DNA of 64,000 nt from an uncultured SAR116 cluster alpha proteobacterium (GTDB taxonomy: Bacteria > Pseudomonadota > Alphaproteobacteria > Puniceispirillales > Marisalimonadaceae), in contig CACNFD010000005.1 in assembly GCA_902619615.1 (NCBI GenBank), forward strand, positions 57,057 to 121,056, written 5' to 3'. How positions within the stretch are numbered: position 1 is the first letter of the stretch; each line of letters begins with the position of its first letter. Below, piece by piece: positions 1 to 6,944 of the stretch. A model generated the notes under the pieces. It did no database searches. It saw only the letters and a program-made list of their open reading frames with translations, and was not told where the DNA came from. Position numbers and translations under genes: made by a program.

Positions 1-497
1 AATCTTCTCAAGCCATCAGTGTTTTCTTAGGAGGAATAGTTTTAATTCTATTTTTATGTGTAGGTTATTCAGATGCCAACCCCTCTTTCATTTTTGAATG
101 GTTAGTATCGACTTTAGGATATAGCTTTTTAATCATAACGACTTTCCTAACTTTTATTGCTATTATAAGTATTATAAATATTAGTAATTATAAAAATATA
201 AGAAGAAAATTTTGGTTTGAAACAGGTTTGCAAGTATCTAATTTGATTTCTACCTTAGCTTTAACTTACACTCTTCTAGGAATAAGTCTCGGTATTGGTG
301 AGTTATCATCATCTAAATTAGATATTGATACAATCAATCAAACTATTTCTAAATTAACTCAACAATTTAGCATGGCTTTCATGACTTCGGTAATAGGTTT
401 ACCTTTGTCAGGTTTGTTTAGAAGTCTTTTAATTATAATTTATGAACATTTCACTGTTCAATCCCTTAAATCATCCTCAAAATTATTAAGCAAATAG
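1..497 (+). CDS. MotA/TolQ/ExbB-like channel protein, 5' end outside window
   Basis: The frame is open from base 3 to the TAG at 495-497, so the ORF-track start at 228 is internal and this is the C-terminal part of a longer membrane protein. I see hydrophobic segments at ISVFLGGIVLILFLC and LGYSFLIITTFLTFIAIISI, then the two-helix signature of the MotA/TolQ/ExbB family: ALTYTLLGISLGIGEL followed by QFSMAFMTSVIGLPLSGLF. In that family these helices line an ion channel that couples proton or sodium flow to movement of a periplasmic partner. It heads a plus-strand run with two single-span membrane proteins 8 bp and about 570 bp downstream. The partner could be one of these or the ExbD-like gene at 12744. 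Family level is fairly sure; the specific role is unknown. Confidence 0.7.
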   Translation, partial: SSQAISVFLGGIVLILFLCVGYSDANPSFIFEWLVSTLGYSFLIITTFLTFIAIISIINISNYKNIRRKFWFETGLQVSNLISTLALTYTLLGISLGIGELSSSKLDIDTINQTISKLTQQFSMAFMTSVIGLPLSGLFRSLLIIIYEHFTVQSLKSSSKLLSK

Positions 498-505
498 GTG
501 AAAAA

Positions 506-1066
506 ATGAAATTTTTAATATTTAATGTAATTGTATTGTGCTCTCTTGGTTATTTATTAAGCTCTAAGCCTAACGAAAATTTTAATCAATGGTTTTCAAA
601 TACAAAAGATAAAATTACTAACATATCTAAAGAAGAAGTAGTTAAAACCATTAAAAAAGCCACTTCAAGTAATAAATCAATAGATGATAATCAAATAACA
701 AAAACTTCTGATGAAATTAAAGAATTAAATACTGATAGCAAACTCAATTCAAATAAAAAAAATTCTAATGAAGTTAAGGTTCAGGAAAATTCAAAAATAG
801 CTAATTTAGATATTAAAAAAGAAATTGAACAAAAAACAAACGATAATGAGATTAAGAAAATTATAAATGATATTTTAGAAGCTAAAAATAAAAATTCATT
901 TAAAGAAAAAGTTGAAATTGATAATGGTGAAACTTATAAACAAGAAAAAATAAACCAGAAAGTAGAAATTTCTGAAGAAAAGTTTATGTCTCTAGATGAA
1001 AGGGAGAATGCTCTTGCTCAGTTAATAATTGATATGGAATTACTTCACATTAAAACCTTGAAATAA
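506..1066 (+). CDS. Bitopic membrane protein with long charged, probably coiled-coil periplasmic part
   Basis: 186 residues. An N-terminal hydrophobic stretch (FLIFNVIVLCSLGYLL) acts as signal anchor, and the rest is very rich in Lys, Glu, Asn and Ile, as in an extended or coiled-coil segment (residues about 25-160). A short better-conserved-looking tail follows (LDERENALAQLIIDMELL). It lies 8 bp after the MotA/ExbB-like gene and its stop overlaps the next start by one base (TAATG), so all three are probably cotranslated. No family recognised. An elongated single-span protein beside an ExbB-like channel is reminiscent of TolA or TonB, but there is no sequence evidence for either. Confidence 0.6.
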   Translation: MKFLIFNVIVLCSLGYLLSSKPNENFNQWFSNTKDKITNISKEEVVKTIKKATSSNKSIDDNQITKTSDEIKELNTDSKLNSNKKNSNEVKVQENSKIANLDIKKEIEQKTNDNEIKKIINDILEAKNKNSFKEKVEIDNGETYKQEKINQKVEISEEKFMSLDERENALAQLIIDMELLHIKTLK

Positions 1067-2091
1067 TGAAGAATACCGGCCGAATAACTATTTATATTAA
1101 TATCACTGCATCAATTTTATTTGTCTTGTATTTTGTTTTAATTTTAATCAAACCAAATAATGATAAAAAAGTAGAAATAGAAAATAAAAATAAAGTATTA
1201 CAACACATTAAAATCTCGAATCTTGAAAATGATTTGATAATAAAAGATGTAACTCTTCCACATTTAGAAATAAACAAACTTGATTATAAAAATAAAAAAA
1301 ATTTTAAATTGTTGCCATCAAAAACTGTTCCTGAAAATAAAATTGTTCAGAATGTTAAAATAAATCCTATTGATTATAGTGATATAAAAGTTAAAGATTT
1401 AAATATAAAATCAAAAGATCTTTCAATTTTACAACCAGTTGTCTTTGAAAAGAAAATTGAACTTATATCAATAAAGCCTATTAAAAAAAATTCTTTAAGG
1501 ATTAATGATAAGGACAAAGCTAAAGTAAATGTTGATAATAAAGAATTGTTAAAATTTAATAAATTGGAGTTAATAAAAAATGGCAAAAATATTTTAGAAA
1601 ATGTTAAGGATGATTTTCTGTTTGAATTTAGATGGCCTCTAAAAACTCTAAGTCACGATAAAATTTATAAAATTCTTAATGAATGTTTGTTTAGTCAGAC
1701 TGTTTTATTGAACAAGAACAATCAGATATTCGGTCTCAATGGTTTAATTAATAGAAATGATTTTAAAGAAAAATATTCTAGTATAATAAGGATGCCTAAC
1801 AATGTTTATTCAAACAAAGAAAATACTATTATTAAACAAATAAGAACAAAATACCTGAATAATGAAAAGGGACGTCATTTACGAATTTTTGATAAAAATA
1901 CTGATGCTTATATAATTGGGTATCTATTAAAAATTTCTGAAAGAAATAATTTGAAATTAAAAAAAATTCAAGGTCAATACTTAATTGATAATAATAAACT
2001 GTATTTAGATAAACTAATTATAAATAATAAAAAAATTTCAAATAGAATATTATTGAGTCATTTAAATAAAAGATGTTATGGTTTAGCCTAG
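1066..2091 (+). CDS. Bitopic membrane protein, unknown periplasmic domain
   Basis: 341 residues. One transmembrane segment near the N-terminus (INITASILFVLYFVLILI, about 8-25), a low-complexity Lys/Asn/Ile-rich linker to about residue 190, then a globular-looking C-terminal domain of about 140 residues containing NECLFSQTVLLNKNNQIFGL and a final KRCYGLA, with two Cys that could form a disulfide. The start codon overlaps the preceding stop, indicating coupling with the 186-residue protein. The anchor, linker and C-terminal domain layout resembles TonB or TolA, and the neighbouring MotA/ExbB-like channel fits, but the C-terminal domain is not one I recognise. Function unassigned. Confidence 0.6.
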   Translation: MKNTGRITIYINITASILFVLYFVLILIKPNNDKKVEIENKNKVLQHIKISNLENDLIIKDVTLPHLEINKLDYKNKKNFKLLPSKTVPENKIVQNVKINPIDYSDIKVKDLNIKSKDLSILQPVVFEKKIELISIKPIKKNSLRINDKDKAKVNVDNKELLKFNKLELIKNGKNILENVKDDFLFEFRWPLKTLSHDKIYKILNECLFSQTVLLNKNNQIFGLNGLINRNDFKEKYSSIIRMPNNVYSNKENTIIKQIRTKYLNNEKGRHLRIFDKNTDAYIIGYLLKISERNNLKLKKIQGQYLIDNNKLYLDKLIINNKKISNRILLSHLNKRCYGLA

Positions 2092-2107
2092 TTATTAGGC
2101 TAATATA

Positions 2108-3394
2108 ATGAAAATAAAAAGAAGAAATTTTAATAAACTTTTAACCTCAACCATTGTAGCAAGTTCTTTTTCCTTCAATAGTTATGCAGAAAATTATTCA
2201 GGACCTGTTAATTGGGCAGGGGTAAGTTTTTTGTTACCATTCAGTGAAATAAAAACATTAATGCCAGTAACAAAAGCTGCATCAGAGTTCAAAAGTGATC
2301 TAGATAATGCTTCATACTTTAATTCTTATTTAAACAAAAGCTTAAAAGAAAAACCCATTAAAAATATTGATCTTAGATTAGAAGGTTTCGCTGAGAATGC
2401 TACATTAGCATTTACATATGGATTTTCAGCTGAATTTGACTTTGGGGAGTTTAAAGACAATGAAGTCAATAAAACTGCTTATTTGATGTATTCCTTTGGG
2501 CAAAGCTTATTATACAACGTTTATGATAGAGTTATAATATCTTCTGTTCCAATACGAGCAATCTCTACTAACTTGATATCTGAAAAAGAAAGTATCAAAT
2601 ATCCTGATATAAAAGCTGAACTTATGAAAAGAGCTTTTTATAATACATCAAATCCACAATCCACAATGTTAGAGCAATTTAGAATTATGGTTGGAAAACA
2701 ATCATTTAAGAAAAAAGCATGGGAAGGCAAAAAACCAAGGGTAGTTATGGTAAGTCTTTCCGAAAATAGCAAAAACCTTTTTAATAATTTTGGTCTTACA
2801 AAAGAACAATTTATGAGTTTTTTAGGACAGTCATCGACGTTTGCTTTTGGTTATAAATTAGAAAGTCCAATTTTACCTTTTATGATGAACGCTGCTTTAA
2901 CAAATACAACTATCAGTAGATTTGATTTTGCAACTAAGTTGTATAATAAAATTGATGTAAAATTACCTAATCCTGATTTAGAAATAAAAATTTATCATCA
3001 AGGTTGGGAATTTGCAGAAGAAACATATCAAGAAAATGCTAAATCATTATTAAAAGTTAGTTTAGGTATGGCAATAGAAATTGAAATATATGACAATTTT
3101 GATGAAACGGTTTTATATAAACAATACTTTTTTGCAGAAAAAACTTATATTGAAAATAAAAATAAAATTATGCGCTCTGATGCTGCCAACGTATGTGAGC
3201 TTACTGAGGCTATATTAGAAAGAGCATTTTTTAGTATTAAACATAAAAACTACAGAAATAAAATTATTTCGGGTGACGAAGTACAATCTCAATATACTTC
3301 TGCAATTTTTCAGTTAGATACTGATAAACCTGAAGAAGTGAACAAACAATCAGAGCTTGTTTTGAGTGTGCTTCCTCAGGCTGATACTTTTTAA
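2108..3394 (+). CDS. Exported protein of unknown function with Tat-like signal
   Basis: 428 residues. The N-terminus reads KRRNFNKLL, then a moderately hydrophobic stretch and a likely cleavage site after SYA. The twin Arg followed by x-F-x-K resembles a Tat signal, which would mean export in folded form; a Sec signal is also possible. The mature part has a mixed composition with no cofactor motif I can identify, and begins NYSGPVNWAGVSFLLPF. It is the last gene of the first plus-strand run, 16 bp after the bitopic protein, and its stop lies one base from the converging stop of the Sel1-like gene. No family recognised. Confidence 0.6.
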   Translation: MKIKRRNFNKLLTSTIVASSFSFNSYAENYSGPVNWAGVSFLLPFSEIKTLMPVTKAASEFKSDLDNASYFNSYLNKSLKEKPIKNIDLRLEGFAENATLAFTYGFSAEFDFGEFKDNEVNKTAYLMYSFGQSLLYNVYDRVIISSVPIRAISTNLISEKESIKYPDIKAELMKRAFYNTSNPQSTMLEQFRIMVGKQSFKKKAWEGKKPRVVMVSLSENSKNLFNNFGLTKEQFMSFLGQSSTFAFGYKLESPILPFMMNAALTNTTISRFDFATKLYNKIDVKLPNPDLEIKIYHQGWEFAEETYQENAKSLLKVSLGMAIEIEIYDNFDETVLYKQYFFAEKTYIENKNKIMRSDAANVCELTEAILERAFFSIKHKNYRNKIISGDEVQSQYTSAIFQLDTDKPEEVNKQSELVLSVLPQADTF

Positions 3395-3395
3395 A

Positions 3396-4910
3396 CTAAC
3401 TATTTCTTTTTTTTCTAAACTTGCTTCTGAATTTTGTGTTTTCAGAGGTAACAGGCTTTGGCAGGGTGATTTTAGTTCTTGAAGCATAAGATTTTACACC
3501 AGTGTAAACTTCACAAGCAATCTTTTCATTTTTTCCTGTAATCCCGATGGTTTTTGTCAATTCATAAAATCCTGATCCACCAAATCCACCTCCTGACATT
3601 AAATTGGCAGCAAGTGAAAATAAAAGACTTTGATTTCTAAGAAGTAGAATCTCGTTATCATGCGAAAGGTTAGCAATTTGAATTTTCCCTTGTTCATCAA
3701 CTTTTTTTGTTGCACTGAGGGCTTTTTGTACTCTTAAATTCATTTCTTCATTAATTATAACCATTCTCTCAACAAGCTTGTTATCTGTAGCAACCTTGCT
3801 TGCTAGAACAGCGTATTGAGCTTTAAGTTCGCTTAATTGTTCACCTAAGCCTAAATTTTCTCCTAACGCGTCAAGTATGGCATGTTGTCTGTTTTGTTGT
3901 TCTATAAGAAATGGCCACCAACCACTCTTAGGATCGTTTTTTTCTGATTTAGATAGTTCTGCCATTACTTGCTTATTCATTCTTCTGGCATCAGCTAATT
4001 GTGACTGATATTGTTGTTTATAAGGATTTCTATTATCAGCAGCAATTTCAAAAAATACAGTCTCAGCCCATTTAAAAGGATTTAATCCTTTGAAAGGTCC
4101 GTCAGTATTCAGATTTAATTTTTTATCGCCTGCTCTTTGATAGCCAGTTAAAGCATTCATATTACCAGCTTGAATATTTTGTTTTACATTTATACCATAA
4201 AACTGCCACGCACCATAAATTGTAAGAGCACCTATGTTATCTGGTCCCTTAATGGCTTTAGATATATATTGTATTCCAAGATTTTTCTTACCACCAATAT
4301 CTCTTAAATAATAATGAACAAGACCATATGCAAATAGAGCATCAGCTTTTATTTGTTTCTTATTTTTATTAAAACCAGTTTTCATGTCACCGATAGCTCT
4401 GATAGTTGCTAGATCGTCGATGCTTTTCATTCTTAAAAATCTATTAAAAAGTGTCTCAATTTCTTTCGTTTCGAAGGCTCCATTAAATGTATTTAGTGAT
4501 GAAACATAAGGGTCATTACTTGAAGATGGCATGGAGTTCAAGATTTTGACAATTTCACTCCTTTTTTTTCCAAAATCATTTTCAACTAATGCAACGTTTG
4601 GCTTTGGTAGATTTTTAATAGTTTGAGGTATAGTGGGTTCACACATTTGTTTAGCTAGTTTTGTGTTTGAATTGTTCCCAGACATACTTTGCCCACTAGT
4701 GTTCATATTTGTTGAACTTTTGTTTTGGTTTAATCCCTTGAGCATTCCTCCTAATGGATTAGATCCAGAATTGGTTTGAGGGATTTTTAGTTTTTCACCA
4801 ACATCCTTTTGAATTTTATCAGTAAGCGCTTTCAGATCAAAAGCATGAACATTTTTAGATATAGCTAAAACTAAAAATATATAAAAAAAGTTCTTAAGAA
4901 ATTTTGTCAT
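3396..4910 (-). CDS. Exported Sel1/TPR-like repeat protein
   Basis: 504 residues. Sec-type signal (FLKNFFYIFLVLAISKNVHA, cleavage near 23), then a Gly/Asn/Ser-rich low-complexity region to about 85. Residues about 150-290 look like Sel1-type helical pairs (ADALFAYGLVHYYLRD, GALTIYGAWQFYG). The C-terminal half is helical with a possible coiled coil (LGLGEQLSELKAQYAVLASK), and a glycine-rich stretch MSGGGFGGSGF lies near residue 440. Sel1 repeats usually scaffold protein contacts in the periplasm or envelope. It is the last gene of the five-gene minus-strand operon, 21 bp after the 530-residue paralogue. Repeat assignment is tentative. Confidence 0.55.
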   Translation of the reverse strand: MTKFLKNFFYIFLVLAISKNVHAFDLKALTDKIQKDVGEKLKIPQTNSGSNPLGGMLKGLNQNKSSTNMNTSGQSMSGNNSNTKLAKQMCEPTIPQTIKNLPKPNVALVENDFGKKRSEIVKILNSMPSSSNDPYVSSLNTFNGAFETKEIETLFNRFLRMKSIDDLATIRAIGDMKTGFNKNKKQIKADALFAYGLVHYYLRDIGGKKNLGIQYISKAIKGPDNIGALTIYGAWQFYGINVKQNIQAGNMNALTGYQRAGDKKLNLNTDGPFKGLNPFKWAETVFFEIAADNRNPYKQQYQSQLADARRMNKQVMAELSKSEKNDPKSGWWPFLIEQQNRQHAILDALGENLGLGEQLSELKAQYAVLASKVATDNKLVERMVIINEEMNLRVQKALSATKKVDEQGKIQIANLSHDNEILLLRNQSLLFSLAANLMSGGGFGGSGFYELTKTIGITGKNEKIACEVYTGVKSYASRTKITLPKPVTSENTKFRSKFRKKRNS

Positions 4911-4931
4911 TTTTTTATCCTTATAGGTTAA

Positions 4932-6524
4932 TTATTTGAATGCACTAGAGCCAGTTCCAGCTCCTTTAAAGCCACCTTTTGAACTGCCACTTGATTCTGG
5001 ACTAGAGCTTGAAGATTTTTTAGGAGTATTGGATTGAGACTTGGCTTTAGCTTGACCTTCTTTAAATCCTTTTTGAAAAGAAGATTTATCTTTTTTTGCA
5101 TCATCAATTGCTTTGTCAAAACCTGCTTTTACTCCCTTAGATCTTTGATTTTCTCTAATCATATCTTGAGTAACTCTTGCTTGAGATGCCTCCATTAATT
5201 GAGCTTGTCTAACTGCTTTAGATGAAATTCCATAAATCGAAACAAACATTTCCTGACCTGAGATAGGGTGTGTGTATTTTTTTCCTTTTAATTGGGACAT
5301 ACCTTGAATATCAAGGTCTTCAACTTTTTGAGAAATAGTTTCAGCAAAAGATGTTACTGACTGATTTTCTGTTTCACCCACATTCCCAGTAGTAACTTCT
5401 TGTAATTTTTCTTTAGCACTTCTTTTAGAAGAAGCTTCTGAAAATAATACAAATGCTATTTGCTTTTGAGCGCTCAATTGTGCTTGTCCTTTTGCTGTTC
5501 TTGTAGCTTTTGAGGATTTACCTTTAAGGGGACTGGAACCAATTGATATTAACCAGAAGTTACCTTTGTCATCAAAAAATTTCCTTACACCTTGGGCTGT
5601 AGACCAATCTATAGAATTTATAAAATCTTTCACAGATAAAGAACCTGGGTCATAAGCTACCTCTTGACCAGAATAAAGCATTCTTGCTCTTTCTTCTTCT
5701 TTTGTCGTCCATATACTAACAATTGTTGTAGCATATTGTTCTCCATCCCAAGATTCAAAGCTTGCTATAGGAACAAGACCAACCACATTCATTTTTGAAA
5801 ATGTTTCAATAGAACTCACATTTTCTTGTTGCAAAGATCCTCTAAGGGTTTCTAATTCATTTTTTAAATTATTTAGATCAGTCTCAGTTGCTTCTAAATC
5901 TGCTTTTGCTTTTGCAAGATCATCTGCTAGTTTTTTCTCAACTTTGCCTGCGTCAAATTCTGGATTTATTCTTTTAATAGTCGCAGTAATTCCTTCCTTA
6001 GCTAACACAGAAAAATCAATTCCATTGAACTTAGCAGCCTCTGCTTTATTTGCTCTCCTAAGAGCAAGTTTATAGTTTCTGAATGCCTTATTAATTTTAT
6101 TCTGTGTAGCCTTCATTTTGTTATCAAATTCAGTAGAGAAGGGTGACTCTGGCATAGTTATAACATCCTCTGCTGACATAGTGGTTCTTATAAACTCTAT
6201 AAATTGTCTTTTAGCTTCAAGAGATGCCTCAGAAGCTTTAATTCTTCTCATTGTTAGGAAGTCGGGATTGCTTGCAGGATCGGGCTCAGGCAAAACTGCT
6301 GTTCCCACAGCCACAAACAAGCCATCATTGTCACCCTCAGTTAGGCCAACTTCGTTTAAAAACTCTTGTGCTAAGTCTTCTGATGATGCGCTTTCGCTAT
6401 AAAGAGGTGCTTCGGATTTTTGTGTCTTCTCAATTACTTCATTAGTTGTTTGCGATGCAACTGAGTAAGAGTGGCTTGATATTGAAACTATTAAAATTAA
6501 AATTGTTTTAATTAAAATTTTCAT
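4932..6524 (-). CDS. Exported protein, short paralogue of the 913-residue CsgG-like protein
   Basis: 530 residues with an N-terminal signal (cleavage near SYSVAS). The whole mature part is homologous to the first ~500 residues of the protein encoded at 6945-9686. Shared blocks include STEFD, NPDFL/NPNFL, ISAEDLITIP versus MSAEDVITMP, GQAQLSAQKQ versus GRAELFAQKE, and the identical SFQKGFKEGQA. Residues about 195-235 form a heptad-like coiled coil (KADLEATETDLNNLKNELE). It ends in a Ser/Gly-rich tail where the paralogue instead continues into FlgT-like and CsgG-like domains. It is the fourth gene of the minus operon. The family is unknown to me; the duplicated domain may act as an envelope or outer-membrane-associated assembly module. 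Confidence 0.65.
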   Translation of the reverse strand: MKILIKTILILIVSISSHSYSVASQTTNEVIEKTQKSEAPLYSESASSEDLAQEFLNEVGLTEGDNDGLFVAVGTAVLPEPDPASNPDFLTMRRIKASEASLEAKRQFIEFIRTTMSAEDVITMPESPFSTEFDNKMKATQNKINKAFRNYKLALRRANKAEAAKFNGIDFSVLAKEGITATIKRINPEFDAGKVEKKLADDLAKAKADLEATETDLNNLKNELETLRGSLQQENVSSIETFSKMNVVGLVPIASFESWDGEQYATTIVSIWTTKEEERARMLYSGQEVAYDPGSLSVKDFINSIDWSTAQGVRKFFDDKGNFWLISIGSSPLKGKSSKATRTAKGQAQLSAQKQIAFVLFSEASSKRSAKEKLQEVTTGNVGETENQSVTSFAETISQKVEDLDIQGMSQLKGKKYTHPISGQEMFVSIYGISSKAVRQAQLMEASQARVTQDMIRENQRSKGVKAGFDKAIDDAKKDKSSFQKGFKEGQAKAKSQSNTPKKSSSSSPESSGSSKGGFKGAGTGSSAFK

Positions 6525-6533
6525 AAAATACTC

Positions 6534-6941
6534 CTAATTAATATTATATTTTTTAAAAAATAATTCCTTTTTAGGAAAGGCGAAAACCACAATATATTTA
6601 TCTTTAAATCTTCTATCTTCAATTTTCCTAGAATTATTAAAATTTAGTTTTGACTTATTTGAAACGTTAATTTCTTTTTTGTTAAAGAATTTAGAGGTAT
6701 TAATAAAGAAAGACTTGAACTGGTTTATGGAATCTAACATTCCTTGTCTAGATAATAATTTCCTACTAGATCCTTTTTCCCATTTATAAATAATCTGAGA
6801 AAAATAAAAATTTTTAGTTTCAAAAACTTTAGAATTTTTAAAATCATTATTTCTAATTTTTTCAAATTCATTTTTAATGGTTGAAGCTAAACTAGAAAAA
6901 TTAAAAATAACAAAAATAAAAATTATTAAAATTTTTTTCAT
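6534..6941 (-). CDS. Small exported protein of unknown function
   Basis: 135 residues with a clear signal peptide (KKILIIFIFVIFNFSSLAS) and a basic mature domain of about 115 residues ending in DKYIVVFAFPKKEL. It sits between the two large paralogues, 3 bp after the 913-residue protein and 9 bp before the 530-residue one, so it is part of the same transcript. No recognised family. The closing strand-like YIVVFAF is reminiscent of small FlgT/LPP20-type domains, but this is only a resemblance. Confidence 0.5.
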   Translation of the reverse strand: MKKILIIFIFVIFNFSSLASTIKNEFEKIRNNDFKNSKVFETKNFYFSQIIYKWEKGSSRKLLSRQGMLDSINQFKSFFINTSKFFNKKEINVSNKSKLNFNNSRKIEDRRFKDKYIVVFAFPKKELFFKKYNIN

Positions 6942-6944
6942 TTT

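Noticed and set aside
6118-6445. Plus-strand ORFs opposite the 530-residue gene, and similar ORFs at 9706-10329 and 62140-63048
   Set aside because: They are antisense shadows of long coding genes, without RBS or domain features.
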